Shown piece by piece: positions 42,667 to 52,294 of a stretch of DNA of 64,000 bases. The DNA is taken from positions 1 to 64,000 of the forward strand of contig DXEF01000059.1 in the NCBI GenBank assembly GCA_019115085.1, written 5' to 3'. The notes under the pieces are model-generated. The model searched no databases. It was not told where the DNA came from and worked only from the letters and a program-made list of their open reading frames with translations. The first letter of the stretch is position 1, and the number at the start of each line of letters is the position of its first letter. The stretch is from Candidatus Agathobaculum pullicola (lineage in GTDB: Bacteria; Bacillota; Clostridia; Oscillospirales; Butyricicoccaceae). The position numbers and the translations under genes are program-made.

Positions 42667-43995
42667 TCATTCCCTCTTATCACTACGCTCTCGAATCACC
42701 ATGCGCACCGGCGTACCGGTCAGACCGAACACCTCGCGAATCTGATTTTCCAGATAGCGCTGATAGGAAAAATGGAATAGCCGCGCGTCGTTGCAGAAGC
42801 AAACAAAGGTCGGCGGACAGGTGGATGCCTGCGTCATATAGAAAATACGCAGACGGCGGCCCTTGTCGGTCGGCGGCTGCACACGGGCAGTCGCCTCAGC
42901 CAGAATCGAATTGAGGCGGCCGGTCGGGATACGCATGTGGTTCTGCTCATAAACCTCGTGAATCAGACCAAACAGCTTGTCGACGCGCTGGCCAGTCTGT
43001 GCCGAGATGAACAATACAGGCGCATACGGCATATAAGCCAGCCCCTCGCGCACGCGAAGCGTATATTCCTTCATGGTCGAGCCATCTTTTTCAACCAGAT
43101 CCCATTTGTTGACCACGATGATACACGCCTTGCCTGCGTTGTGTGCCTCACCCGCGACCTTGGTATCCTGCTCGGTCACACCTTCGCTTGCATCAATCAT
43201 GATAACGCACACATCCGCGCGCTCGACCGCAAGCAGCGAGCGCATTACCGAATATTTCTCAATCTTTTCGTCCACCTTGCTCTTTTTGCGGATGCCCGCA
43301 GTATCGATAAACGTGAACTTCCCGTGCGCATTGTCCACATCCGCATCCACGCTGTCGCGCGTAGTGCCGGCCATGTTGGATACAATGACGCGTTCCTCGC
43401 CAAGCACGCGATTGAGCAGGCTGGACTTACCGACGTTCGGCTTACCGATAAGCGCCACACGGATGCGCTCCTCATCCTCTCCGGCCTCCTCTTCGGGCGG
43501 GAAATGCTCATATGCCGCGTCCAGCAACTCACCCATTCCGTAACCGTGCAGCGCGGAAATGCCGTACGGCTCACCCAAACCGAGGTTGTAAAACTCATAA
43601 AACTCCGGTTCAGGTTGACCCGGCTTGTCACACTTATTGACCGCCAGCACAATCGGCTTGCCCGAGCGCAGCAGCATGGCCGCCACATCCTGATCAGCCG
43701 CCGTGATACCGGTGCGCAGGTCCGTGATGAAAATAATCACATCCGCGTGCGAGATCGCCGTTTCCGCTTGAAAACGCATAAACTGCAAAATCTCGTTGTC
43801 GTTATTCGGCTCAATGCCGCCGGTATCGATAATCGTAAAATCACGGCCACGCCAGTCGCTCTCCGCATACAAACGGTCGCGCGTTACGCCGGGCGTATCC
43901 TCCACGATCGACAGGCGTTTACCCGCCAGCCGGTTGAACAACTGGCTTTTGCCGACGTTCGGCCGGCCCACAATCGCAACAATCGGTTTTGGCAT
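42667..43995 (-). CDS. der: ribosome-assembly GTPase Der (EngA)
   Basis: A 442-residue tandem GTPase acting in 50S assembly. Domain 1: GRPNVGKSQLFNR (10-22), DTGG, NKCD. Domain 2: GKPNVGKSSLLNR (about 183-195), DTAG, NKWD. A KH-like C-terminal domain has VQPPTDKGRRLRIFY. Length is normal. It is followed by plsY and gpsA, and preceded by the DUF512 gene by 30 nt; this order is common in Clostridia. Confidence 0.96.
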   Translation of the reverse strand: MPKPIVAIVGRPNVGKSQLFNRLAGKRLSIVEDTPGVTRDRLYAESDWRGRDFTIIDTGGIEPNNDNEILQFMRFQAETAISHADVIIFITDLRTGITAADQDVAAMLLRSGKPIVLAVNKCDKPGQPEPEFYEFYNLGLGEPYGISALHGYGMGELLDAAYEHFPPEEEAGEDEERIRVALIGKPNVGKSSLLNRVLGEERVIVSNMAGTTRDSVDADVDNAHGKFTFIDTAGIRKKSKVDEKIEKYSVMRSLLAVERADVCVIMIDASEGVTEQDTKVAGEAHNAGKACIIVVNKWDLVEKDGSTMKEYTLRVREGLAYMPYAPVLFISAQTGQRVDKLFGLIHEVYEQNHMRIPTGRLNSILAEATARVQPPTDKGRRLRIFYMTQASTCPPTFVCFCNDARLFHFSYQRYLENQIREVFGLTGTPVRMVIRERSDKRE

Positions 43996-44025
43996 ATCGT
44001 TTCCCTCCTCTTTGCTTCGGGGGTG

Positions 44026-45330
44026 TCAGTCTTCAAAAATTTTGGCGAGCAAATCCGCACCGTCGATTTCCACCGGCACAAGCGGCACGCCAATCGCATC
44101 CGCGACCTGCTGCGGGGTATAATCATCCAGAAATACATCGCCGCCATCGCGCAGCATGTTGGCCGAGATCAGCACACGCTCACCCAAATCGCGGCCTGCC
44201 AGCTGCGCAATCAAATCCTGTCCGGTGATCAAACCCGCAACCGAAACGCGATGCCCGAAAAAGTCATTGCGAATTTGCACTACTTTTCCATTCAGATTAT
44301 CGCATTTTGCGGCCGCTTCGTCAAGCAGAACAGCCATGGACGGCGCCGCCGCCGCACCGGTGGCAATGGTGAAGGGGCGCGCCGTGCGGCCCGCGTAATC
44401 AGGCAGCGCCAAGCGGAATTCCTCCATAAACAGCGGCAGCATGCCGATGCCGTTTTCAAACTGGGTGAAATCCTCATAATACGCAGTATCCGGCAGCGGA
44501 CGTTCGGCTTTGAGATACAGCTCATCCCCGCACCAGACCAGCCTTGTGCCTAAATCATGCAGGCACGCTTCCGCGAATGGCTCTACGATGTCCAGAATCG
44601 CCTCGGCCGCTGCCTTGTCGGTTGGCTCGAGCGGATACAACCCCTCGCGATGCCGCGTCATGCCGAACGGCACGACCGAAATCGTATTCACCGCAGGATA
44701 CAACGCCTTAAGATCACGCAGCGAGCGTTTCAATTCCTCGCCGTCGTTTAAGCCCTTGCAAACCACAAGCTGACAGTTCATCTGGATGCCGCCCTCGGCA
44801 AAGCGATTCATAATTTTCAGCGCTTCACCCGCGCGCGGGTTGTGCAGCATTTTAACGCGCAGCTCCGGATTGGTTGTCTGCACCGAAATATTGACCGGCG
44901 AAATGCGCATGCGCAGAATACGGTCGACATCCGCTTCAGACAGGTTGGTCATTGAGATATAATTGCCCATCAGAAAGGACATGCGCGCATCGTCATCCTT
45001 GACATAGAGCGTTTTTCGCATACCGCGCGGCAGCTGATCGATGAAGCAGAACACACACTTGTTCGAGCACTGCTTCATGCCGTCCATCAGATAATGCTCA
45101 AAGTTCAACCCAAGCGGTTCGCCCTCGCGCTTGCGCACGCGTACCTCGCGCAGCGTTTTACCGTCTGCTTCCATCACCTGTAAGGTGAGCGAAGCGTCAT
45201 AGCTGTAAAATTTGTAATCCAGCACATCGCGAATCGCGGTGCCGTCAATTTGCAGCAGGGTTTCCCCTGCTTGCAGTCCTGCGCGCTCCGCCGGACTGCC
45301 CGCGTCTACGCTGACAATTTTTGACGCCAT
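44026..45330 (-). CDS. DUF512 radical SAM/PDZ protein
   Basis: A 434-residue protein. The ATG at 45330 is 7 nt after AAGGAGGG. It has an N-terminal PDZ-like domain (SVDAGSPAERAGLQAGETLLQIDG, residues 6-29). A radical SAM-like core follows with the cysteine group C-x3-C-x2-C in CSNKCVFCFID (about 92-102). The C-terminal DUF512 domain ends QLAGRDLGERVLISANMLR. The family is conserved in Clostridia next to der; substrate and reaction are unknown to me, and a link to iron-sulfur or ribosome maturation is only suggested by neighbourhood. Confidence 0.88.
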   Translation of the reverse strand: MASKIVSVDAGSPAERAGLQAGETLLQIDGTAIRDVLDYKFYSYDASLTLQVMEADGKTLREVRVRKREGEPLGLNFEHYLMDGMKQCSNKCVFCFIDQLPRGMRKTLYVKDDDARMSFLMGNYISMTNLSEADVDRILRMRISPVNISVQTTNPELRVKMLHNPRAGEALKIMNRFAEGGIQMNCQLVVCKGLNDGEELKRSLRDLKALYPAVNTISVVPFGMTRHREGLYPLEPTDKAAAEAILDIVEPFAEACLHDLGTRLVWCGDELYLKAERPLPDTAYYEDFTQFENGIGMLPLFMEEFRLALPDYAGRTARPFTIATGAAAAPSMAVLLDEAAAKCDNLNGKVVQIRNDFFGHRVSVAGLITGQDLIAQLAGRDLGERVLISANMLRDGGDVFLDDYTPQQVADAIGVPLVPVEIDGADLLAKIFED

Positions 45331-45424
45331 ACAGCGCCCTCCTTTCGGCAATTTTCCTTTTCCTTATGATGCCCGGCACATCTTTTTTGTTGGGGCCGCC
45401 AGCGGTCCCAACCAGACAAAACCA

Positions 45425-45459
45425 TAAAAAAATGGAGAAGTCGTTGCCGCCTTCTCCAT
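45425..45459 (-). terminator. rpmF terminator
   Basis: On the minus strand ATGGAGAAG...CTTCTCCAT with loop GCGGCAACGA, followed by seven Ts. Confidence 0.85.
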
Positions 45460-45478
45460 CTCCTGTTCTGTTTTCGCC

Positions 45479-45664
45479 TTACGCTTCCTTAACGGCGACA
45501 ACCTCACGGCCGTTGTAATAACCGCAAGCCTTGCACATTCTGTGAGCCAGCTTCATCTCGCCGCAGTGCGGGCACTTGGTCATGCCGGGCAGAGAGAGCT
45601 TCCAATGAGAGTTACGACGCTTGTCACGGCGGGCTTTCGATACCTTTCTCTTCGGTACTGCCAT
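45479..45664 (-). CDS. rpmF: 50S ribosomal protein L32
   Basis: A 61-residue zinc-ribbon ribosomal protein. It begins [18 protein letters not shown] and has the zinc cysteines CPHC and CKAC (about 32-48). All four cysteines are kept, so it is the zinc-dependent form. It lies 48 nt after the DUF177 gene, the standard order, and has a strong GGAGGTG ribosome site. Confidence 0.97.
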   Translation of the reverse strand: MAVPKRKVSKARRDKRRNSHWKLSLPGMTKCPHCGEMKLAHRMCKACGYYNGREVVAVKEA

Positions 45665-45712
45665 GGTGGATACACCTCCTACTCTATCTTCTTTATTTTT
45701 TATTAACGAACT

Positions 45713-46228
45713 TTAATTGCGCTCGTCCTCACCAGAGTCGAGCAGAGCGTGCAGCGCGGCAAAACGCGGATCGATTTGCTTGCTTTCGCAGTCACAATCG
45801 ACCTCGTTGCGGTCAGCGCCGCAGTGCGGACACAATCCCCTGCAATCCTCCCGACACAGATACGCCATCTGCACCTGAAGAATCAATGCGGGTACCATCA
45901 CATCCGCCGGGTCCACGCTGTCACCGGTCAGCACGAAAAGATCATCCTCTTCTTCTGCATCAGGGTCGTCCGACAATACCGTATCGACCTCGGCTGTCAG
46001 CAAAATCTGAAGAGACTTGAGGCAGCGCGCACAGACAGTGGAGTAAATCGTTTTGATTGTTCCCGTCAGCCGCAATATGCCGCTTTCACCGGAAACCTCG
46101 CCGCTCATCTGAACCGGGCTTTGAAACGGCTTGGCACCGTACAAAGTCTCTTCCCGCAGGTCAATCGTTTCAGAAAACGGAATTGACGCATGCTGGGACA
46201 CGGTCAGTTTTCTTAAATCAATCTTCAT
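45713..46228 (-). CDS. DUF177 (YceD) family protein
   Basis: A 171-residue protein with the DUF177 layout: beta-rich first half, a first cysteine pair in CARCL (about 69), and a second group C-x3-C-x3-C-x2-C in CREDCRGLCPHC followed by CDC. Ends in RFAALHALLD. Members are linked to 23S rRNA and L32 biogenesis in plants and bacteria. Adjacent rpmF supports that role. Confidence 0.9.
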   Translation of the reverse strand: MKIDLRKLTVSQHASIPFSETIDLREETLYGAKPFQSPVQMSGEVSGESGILRLTGTIKTIYSTVCARCLKSLQILLTAEVDTVLSDDPDAEEEDDLFVLTGDSVDPADVMVPALILQVQMAYLCREDCRGLCPHCGADRNEVDCDCESKQIDPRFAALHALLDSGEDERN

Positions 46229-46397
46229 GTCAACCTCACATGGTACTAAGATAGTATACTACACTCAATCCCGCTTTGTCAACCAAAAAATGCGGCAAAA
46301 AACGCATTTTTCTATCCGGCGGGAGCACTTCCCTTTTCTTCCGAAATGCGGTATACTGAATTGGTTCCATATAATTTATAGAAAAGGATACCGCATC

Positions 46398-47369
46398 TTG
46401 AGAGAATATTATATCACAAAAAACGACAGCGGGCAACGGCTGAACAAATTTCTTGAAAAAGCAGTGCCGCTGCTGTCCGGCGGCATGATGCACAAATCTC
46501 TGCGCCTCAAGCGCATCAAGGTCAACGGCAAACGCACGGAAGCCGCCTACCATCTTTGCGAAGGCGACACGGTGCAGCTCTACCTCAATGACAGCTACTT
46601 TGAAGCGCCGCGTGAAGAGCAAGCCTTCCGCCGCATCACGCAGCCGCAGGCCCGTATCGTCTATGAGGATGAGAACATCCTTCTGGCCGACAAAGCGCCC
46701 GGTATGGTCGTCCATGCCGACGAACATGGCGACACCAATACGCTGATTGCGCACATTCAGGCATATCTGTTCCGGTCCGGCGCATGGAACCCTGATGACG
46801 CAGCCTCCTTTGCGCCCGCGCTGTGTAACCGCATTGACCGCAACACCGGCGGCATTGTCATCTGCGCGAAAACCGCCGAGGCGCTGCGCATCCTCAATGA
46901 ACGCATCAAGGAGCGCGAACTGGAAAAGCGCTATCTGTGTGTGGTACACGGCAGACCTGTACCGCCCGAAGGACGCATTGAGAACTATTTGCGGCGGGAT
47001 GAAAAGCGCAAGCAGGTCACACTGCACAAAACACGCGTTCCCGGCGCAAAAACCGCCAAAACACGTTACCGCACGCTTGCCAGCAGCGGCAAGCTGTCTC
47101 TGGTCGAGTGTGAGTTGCTCACCGGGCGCACCCATCAGATTCGTGCGCACATGGCATCCATCGGCTGCCCGCTGCTCGGGGACGGCAAATATGGCACCAA
47201 TGCGTTAAACCGTCCCTACCGCCAAAACGGCCAATTGCTGTATGCGTATTCACTGACGTTTTGCTTTGAAGCGGATGCTGGCGTGCTTTCTTATTTAAAC
47301 GGCCGCACATTCCGCGTAAAGCATATTCCCTTTGTCGAGCAGTATTTCCCATCCTATCACATTCCGTAA
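46398..47369 (+). CDS. RluA-family 23S rRNA pseudouridine synthase
   Basis: A 323-residue enzyme. The start is a TTG at 46398, 9 nt after AAAAGGA; there is no ATG with a ribosome site nearby. S4-like RNA-binding domain at about 10-70, then the catalytic aspartate in NRIDRNTGG (in place of HRLDxxTSG), and LLTGRTHQIRAHMASIG with GDGKYG further on. The Asn-Arg-Ile variant with Asn in place of His is common in Clostridial members. Target uridines unknown. Confidence 0.9.
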   Translation: MREYYITKNDSGQRLNKFLEKAVPLLSGGMMHKSLRLKRIKVNGKRTEAAYHLCEGDTVQLYLNDSYFEAPREEQAFRRITQPQARIVYEDENILLADKAPGMVVHADEHGDTNTLIAHIQAYLFRSGAWNPDDAASFAPALCNRIDRNTGGIVICAKTAEALRILNERIKERELEKRYLCVVHGRPVPPEGRIENYLRRDEKRKQVTLHKTRVPGAKTAKTRYRTLASSGKLSLVECELLTGRTHQIRAHMASIGCPLLGDGKYGTNALNRPYRQNGQLLYAYSLTFCFEADAGVLSYLNGRTFRVKHIPFVEQYFPSYHIP

Positions 47370-47402
47370 GCGCAGGAGCAACCTATCCGACTTTCGCATG
47401 GA

Positions 47403-47440
47403 AAAGCGGCAGGCACAAATGTGCCTGCCGCTTTGTTTTA
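47403..47440. terminator. terminator between the pseudouridine synthase and rodA
   Basis: AAAGCGGCAGGCAC pairs with GTGCCTGCCGCTTT around AAAT, with a TGTTTTA tail on the plus strand. Confidence 0.8.
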
Positions 47441-47446
47441 TCATTA

Positions 47447-48577
47447 TCATTGCAGCCAAGATGGTTTTTCGCGCATTCGCACACCCGCTGCAATACCGAG
47501 CGCAGCATACATGGTCACCACCGAAGTGCCGCCGTAGGAGAAAAACGGCAGCGTAAGACCCATAACGGGCAGCAAACCGACATTCATAAAGATATTCATG
47601 AAGGTCTGGAATAGGAACATGCCGCCCACACCCACTGCCAGCAGCGCGGAAAACGTAGTAGAAGCGCGGTAAGAGACATAGAACAAGCGCAAAATGAGCA
47701 GCCCCAGCAGGCAGATAATCAGCATACAGCCGATAAAGCCAAGCTCCTCACCCGCGACCGAGAAGATATAGTCGGTCTGGTTTTCCGATACTAACTGCAT
47801 TTGCGTCATCGTACCGTGTGTCAATCCCTGTCCGGAAATCTGTCCGGAGCCGATAGCGATTTTACCGTAGGTTGCCTGCATAGACGCATTGGGATCAATG
47901 GACGGGTCGAACAACACCAGAATACGGGTTTTCTGATAATCCTTCAAGATAAAGTTCCAGATAATCGGGATGCTGACGATACCAAGACCTAAGCCCGCGC
48001 CCAACCATTTCAGCGAAAGCCCCGCAGCAAACAGCATAATGAGCGCAATCATAAAGTACTGGATCGCCATGCCGGTATCACCTGAAGCGATGACAACCGC
48101 ACCCATCATAATCAGCGTGTGCAGACCGATGACGAACAGCCCGCGCCACTCGCTGATATGGTCCTTGATTTCCGAAATATGCGCGGCAAGCGTGAAAATG
48201 AATATCAGCTTGCCCAACTCACCCGGCTGCAGGCTGGTGAGACCCAGATCCAGCCATGCGCGCTGACCGTTGACCGACATCCCCAGAGGTGTAAAGAGCA
48301 AAAATTGCAGACAAATGTTTATCAGTACGAAAATCTTCCACCAGCCGCTCATACCCTCCAAATCAATCAGGCTCATCACCACAAAAGCACATAAGCCCAT
48401 GATAATTGCCGCCCCTTGAATGATCAGATTGCGCGTACTGCCGTCAAACACGGTTACCGGGTTGAGCGTCGCCGAGTAGATCATGACCATGCCGTACCCC
48501 GAACAAACCAGAGCCAATATCACCAGATACAGGTCGGTATTTTTGATATAATGCGTGACCGTTTTGAAAACGTCCAT
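47447..48577 (-). CDS. rodA: RodA/FtsW/SpoVE-family peptidoglycan polymerase
   Basis: A 376-residue SEDS membrane protein with about ten helices. Family residues: MIYSATLNP in the first loop, WLDLGLTSLQPGELGKL (holding the conserved region around the active-site Asp), NQTDYIFSVAGEELG and LPFFSYGGTSVVT. Closest to RodA by the short N-terminus and absence of a division cluster. It would polymerise glycan strands for elongation. Stands alone with no mreBCD next to it. Confidence 0.9.
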   Translation of the reverse strand: MDVFKTVTHYIKNTDLYLVILALVCSGYGMVMIYSATLNPVTVFDGSTRNLIIQGAAIIMGLCAFVVMSLIDLEGMSGWWKIFVLINICLQFLLFTPLGMSVNGQRAWLDLGLTSLQPGELGKLIFIFTLAAHISEIKDHISEWRGLFVIGLHTLIMMGAVVIASGDTGMAIQYFMIALIMLFAAGLSLKWLGAGLGLGIVSIPIIWNFILKDYQKTRILVLFDPSIDPNASMQATYGKIAIGSGQISGQGLTHGTMTQMQLVSENQTDYIFSVAGEELGFIGCMLIICLLGLLILRLFYVSYRASTTFSALLAVGVGGMFLFQTFMNIFMNVGLLPVMGLTLPFFSYGGTSVVTMYAALGIAAGVRMREKPSWLQ

Positions 48578-48677
48578 GCCGACCCTCCTTTTGCCGAAAT
48601 TATATACGCTTTATATCATACCACAACGCAGCCGCTTTTTCGAGTCACAAATTCGGCAAATTTTTCACGCTATCCGC

Positions 48678-48711
48678 TGGAAAACTGTGCAGAACATTGT
48701 TATAATAATGT
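48678..48711 (+). promoter_or_regulatory. fhs promoter with palindrome over the -10
   Basis: TGGAAA (48678-48683), 17-bp spacer, TATAAT (48701-48706). The -10 lies within a near-perfect palindrome, ACATTGTTA/TAATAATGT (48694-48711, 8 of 9 pairs), which may be an operator. Confidence 0.55.
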
Positions 48712-48741
48712 CACTGTGTAAAATTTACAGGAGGAACTGCT

Positions 48742-50412
48742 ATGCTATCCGATATTGAAATCGCACAGGGCTGCCAGATGCGCCCGATCACCGAAGTCGC
48801 CGCATCCGCTGGTCTGGATGTGGAAGATCTCGAATTATACGGAAAATACAAGGCCAAGCTGTCTGCCGATGTCTGGAAAAAGACAGCCGGTCAGCCGGAC
48901 GGCAAGCTGGTGCTGGTCACCGCCATCAACCCCACTCCGGCCGGCGAGGGCAAGACCACCACAACCGTCGGCCTTGGTCAGGCAATGGCAAAGCTCGGCA
49001 AAAAAGCTATGATCGCCCTGCGTGAGCCGTCCCTTGGCCCGGTATTCGGCATCAAGGGCGGCGCTGCCGGCGGCGGCTATGCACAGGTTGTACCGATGGA
49101 GGACATCAACCTGCACTTTACGGGTGATATGCACGCCATCACGGCCGCCAACAACCTGCTGTGCGCTATGCTGGATAACCACCTGCAGCAAGGCAACGCG
49201 CTGAACATCGATCCGCGTCGCATTATCTTTACCCGCGTCATGGATATGAACGACCGCGCTCTGCGCAACATCACCATTGGTCTTGGCGGCAAAGTCAACG
49301 GCGTGCCGCGCGAGGACCACTTCATGATTACCGTTGCCTCCGAGGTCATGGCAATCCTGTGCCTTGCCTCTGATTTAGAGGACCTCAAAAAGCGCTTCGG
49401 CGATATTCTGGTGGCATATACTTACGAAGGCAAGCCGGTTTACGCGCGCGACCTCAAGGCGGAAGGCGCGATGACCGCGCTGATGAAGGATGCTATCAAG
49501 CCCAATCTGGTACAGACGCTGGAGGGCACGCCCGCGCTGATGCACGGCGGTCCGTTCGCCAACATCGCACACGGCTGCAACAGCGTGCAGGCCACCAAGC
49601 TCGCGCTTCGGCTGGCGGACATTGCCATCACCGAAGCCGGCTTCGGCGCGGACCTCGGTGCGGAAAAGTTTATGGACATCAAGTGCCGCAAGGCCGGCCT
49701 GTCACCCGACTGCATCGTTATCGTTGCGACCGTGCGCGCTCTGAAATATAACGGCGGCATACCCAAGGCCGAGCTGAACCAGCCCAATCTGGCCGCGCTG
49801 GAGCACGGCATCTGCAATCTGGATGCCCATCTGGACAACATGAAAAAATTCGGCGTGCCGACAGTGGTCGCCATCAACGCTTTCCCGACCGACACCGAAG
49901 AGGAAGTCGAATTCATCCGTCAGCACTGCGCCGCACGCGGTGTGCGGGTCGCTTTATCCGAGGTATTCGCCAAGGGCGGCGAAGGCGGTAAGGCACTGGC
50001 AGAAGAGGTTCTTGCCGTACTGGACGAGGGCAAAGCAGACTTCCATATGCTGTACGAGGATTCACTTCCGCTTGAGGACAAGATCCGGAAGATCGCCAAG
50101 GAAATTTACGGTGCGCTGGGCGTGACCATTGCGCCGGCAGCACATAAAGAGCTGGCGAACATCACCGAAATGGGCTACGGAAACCTGCCCGTTTGCGTTG
50201 CCAAGACCCAGTATTCCCTGTCCGATGATCCGGCACTGCTCGGCCGACCGACCGAATTTGTCGTCAATGTCCGCTCCGCGCGTCTGACCGCGGGCGCGGG
50301 CTTTGTTGTGGTCGAGACCGGTGCGATTATGACCATGCCGGGTCTGCCCAAGGTTCCGGCCGCGGAAAAAATTGACGTGGATGCTGACGGCAAAATCACC
50401 GGTCTGTTCTAA
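48742..50412 (+). CDS. fhs: formate--tetrahydrofolate ligase
   Basis: A 556-residue ATP-dependent enzyme linking formate to tetrahydrofolate for one-carbon metabolism. ATP loop [14 protein letters not shown] (about 67-80), [22 protein letters not shown], and [13 protein letters not shown]. Length is as usual. A strong CAGGAGG precedes the ATG. Isolated gene with its own promoter; no other Wood-Ljungdahl genes are beside it, so folate one-carbon supply rather than acetogenesis is the safer reading. Confidence 0.96.
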   Translation: MLSDIEIAQGCQMRPITEVAASAGLDVEDLELYGKYKAKLSADVWKKTAGQPDGKLVLVTAINPTPAGEGKTTTTVGLGQAMAKLGKKAMIALREPSLGPVFGIKGGAAGGGYAQVVPMEDINLHFTGDMHAITAANNLLCAMLDNHLQQGNALNIDPRRIIFTRVMDMNDRALRNITIGLGGKVNGVPREDHFMITVASEVMAILCLASDLEDLKKRFGDILVAYTYEGKPVYARDLKAEGAMTALMKDAIKPNLVQTLEGTPALMHGGPFANIAHGCNSVQATKLALRLADIAITEAGFGADLGAEKFMDIKCRKAGLSPDCIVIVATVRALKYNGGIPKAELNQPNLAALEHGICNLDAHLDNMKKFGVPTVVAINAFPTDTEEEVEFIRQHCAARGVRVALSEVFAKGGEGGKALAEEVLAVLDEGKADFHMLYEDSLPLEDKIRKIAKEIYGALGVTIAPAAHKELANITEMGYGNLPVCVAKTQYSLSDDPALLGRPTEFVVNVRSARLTAGAGFVVVETGAIMTMPGLPKVPAAEKIDVDADGKITGLF

Positions 50413-50435
50413 TCCCAATTGCAAATCCATAGATA

Positions 50436-50457
50436 GAAGCCGCCGACAGGCGGCTTC
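50436..50457 (+). terminator. hairpin after fhs
   Basis: GAAGCCGCC-GACA-GGCGGCTTC, perfect 9-bp stem 23 nt after the fhs stop. The T-tail is weak (TGCATT). Confidence 0.6.
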
Positions 50458-50487
50458 TGCATTACACTGGAAAAACAGGCCGCACAG

Positions 50488-50517
50488 TGGACAAGTTCAT
50501 TCACTCTGGTGTATAAT
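50488..50517 (+). promoter_or_regulatory. promoter of the Lrp-aminotransferase operon
   Basis: TGGACA (50488-50493), 18-bp spacer, TATAAT (50512-50517), about 65 nt before the start codon. Confidence 0.6.
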
Positions 50518-50582
50518 AGCCATGCGACAGTAGGTCGCACTGTCCCTTGACCGCAAACTGACTCAAACAGGAGGTTATTATC

Positions 50583-51074
50583 ATGGAAAATCCTGAAAAG
50601 CTGCTGGATTTACTCAGTCAGGACGCTCGTCTGACTCCCGCTCAGCTTGCTGCCATGACCGGTGCAAGCGAAGAAGAGGTCACCGATGCAATCCGGACTT
50701 TTGAAAAGAATTCTACTATTTTGGGCTATAAGACCGTTATTGACTGGGACAAAACCGCAAAAGAAAGTGTAACTGCGCTCATCGAGGTCAAAATCACTCC
50801 GCAGAAGGGTATGGGCTTTGACGAAATCGCGCGTCAAATCTACTCCCACCATCAAGTGGAAAGCGTTTATCTGATGAGCGGCGGCTTTGATCTGACGGTC
50901 ATCATCAAGGACCGTTCCATGCGTGAGGTTGCGCGCTTTGTCTCCGAGCAGCTCGCGCCGATGGAAAACGTTCTTTCGACCGGCACACACTTCATTTTGA
51001 AGAAATATAAGGATTACGGCGTAGAATTCGACCCCTCAGATAACGATAAGAGAGAGGTCATGATGGCATGGTAG
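50583..51074 (+). CDS. Lrp/AsnC-family transcriptional regulator
   Basis: A 163-residue regulator: winged helix at 1-60 (LLDLLSQDARLTPAQLAAM, then DAIRTFEKNSTILGYKTVID) and a C-terminal RAM ligand-binding domain (VTALIEVKITPQ, YLMSGGFDLTVIIK). It overlaps the aminotransferase gene by 7 nt, so it probably controls or senses that enzyme's amino-acid substrate. AGGAGG precedes the ATG. Confidence 0.93.
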   Translation: MENPEKLLDLLSQDARLTPAQLAAMTGASEEEVTDAIRTFEKNSTILGYKTVIDWDKTAKESVTALIEVKITPQKGMGFDEIARQIYSHHQVESVYLMSGGFDLTVIIKDRSMREVARFVSEQLAPMENVLSTGTHFILKKYKDYGVEFDPSDNDKREVMMAW

Positions 51075-52240
51075 ATTACGAACAACTGCTCTCCGACCGG
51101 GTCAAGGAGGTCAAGCCCTCCGGTATCCGTAAATTTTTTGATGTGGTTGCGACCATGCCCGAGGCAATTTCGCTCGGCGTGGGCGAACCGGATTTTGAAA
51201 CCCCGTGGCAAATCCGCCGCGCGGGTATCCAGTCTTTGGAAAAAGGCCAGACTTTCTACACTTCAAACTGGGGGCTTGCCGAGCTGCGCCGTCAGATCGC
51301 GGCACTGACCCGACGCAAATATCAGCTCTGCTATGATGCTGATAAAGAAGTTCTGATCACAGTCGGCGGCTCCGAGGCAATCGACAATGCCATCCGCGCA
51401 CTGGTCAACCCCGGCGAAGAAGTGCTCATTCCCGAGCCGAGCTTTGTCTGCTATACGCCATTGACCCAGATGGCAGGCGGCGTACCCATCCCGCTGCCGA
51501 CGCGCGTAGAGGATCAGTTCAAGCTGACTGCGGACGCGCTGCGCGCAGCCATCACCCCGCGCACCAAGCTGCTGATCCTGCCCTATCCCAATAACCCGAC
51601 CGGCGCTATCATGACGAGAGACGAGTTGGAAGCCATCGCAGCTGTCCTGCGCGACACCAATATCGTCGTACTGTCAGACGAAATCTATTGCAGCCTGACC
51701 TATGGCAAGGAACCCCACGTCTGCTTTGCCGAGCTGCCCGGCATGCAGGAGCGTACCATTGTCGTGGATGGTTTCTCCAAGTCCTATGCGATGACCGGCT
51801 GGCGCCTTGGCTGGGCGATGGGACCGAAAGAGCTCATGCGCCACATCTGCAAAGTACACCAGTTCGGCATCATGTCCGCGCCGACCACCGCACAGTTTGC
51901 AGGCATTGAGGCTATCCGCTCGGGCGAGGATGACATCGAACGGATGCGCACACAGTATGACATCCGCCGCCGCTTTCTGCTCGGTGAGCTGCGCTCGATG
52001 GGACTGGAATGTTTTGAGCCGCAGGGCGCGTTCTATATGTTCCCATCCATCACTTCGACCGGGCTGTCGTGCGAAGAATTCTGCGAGCGGTTGCTCAAAG
52101 AACAAAAGGTTGCCGTCGTACCGGGCAGTGCTTTTGGCGCAAGCGGCAAGGGACATGTGCGTATTTCCTATTCCTACTCAATGAATCATCTGCGTGAAGC
52201 CTGCTTCCGCATGCGCAAATTCCTGCAATCCCTATCCTAA
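51068..52240 (+). CDS. class I/II pyridoxal-phosphate aminotransferase
   Basis: A 390-residue fold-type I transaminase. PLP lysine in GFSKSYAMTGWRLGW (about 235-250), NPTG in LPYPNNPTGA, and the C-terminal arginine in GHVRISYSYS. Resembles PatA/aromatic and alanine aminotransferases of Firmicutes; the substrate cannot be read from sequence alone. Coupled to the Lrp gene ahead of it. Confidence 0.92.
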   Translation: MVDYEQLLSDRVKEVKPSGIRKFFDVVATMPEAISLGVGEPDFETPWQIRRAGIQSLEKGQTFYTSNWGLAELRRQIAALTRRKYQLCYDADKEVLITVGGSEAIDNAIRALVNPGEEVLIPEPSFVCYTPLTQMAGGVPIPLPTRVEDQFKLTADALRAAITPRTKLLILPYPNNPTGAIMTRDELEAIAAVLRDTNIVVLSDEIYCSLTYGKEPHVCFAELPGMQERTIVVDGFSKSYAMTGWRLGWAMGPKELMRHICKVHQFGIMSAPTTAQFAGIEAIRSGEDDIERMRTQYDIRRRFLLGELRSMGLECFEPQGAFYMFPSITSTGLSCEEFCERLLKEQKVAVVPGSAFGASGKGHVRISYSYSMNHLREACFRMRKFLQSLS

Positions 52241-52243
52241 AAC

Positions 52244-52279
52244 AAAGCGACCTGTTTCGTTGGAAACAGGTCGCTTTTC
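52244..52279. terminator. terminator between aminotransferase and pyrE
   Basis: AAAGCGACCTGTTTC and GAAACAGGTCGCTTT around GTTG, a 15-bp stem with TTTTC tail on plus and AAA/TTT symmetry. Confidence 0.85.
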
Positions 52280-52294
52280 TATGCAAATTTTGTC

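Noticed and set aside
42937..44553. 538-codon open frame opposite der
   Set aside because: Antisense to Der over its full length, rich in His and Arg with no motif; a codon-bias shadow.
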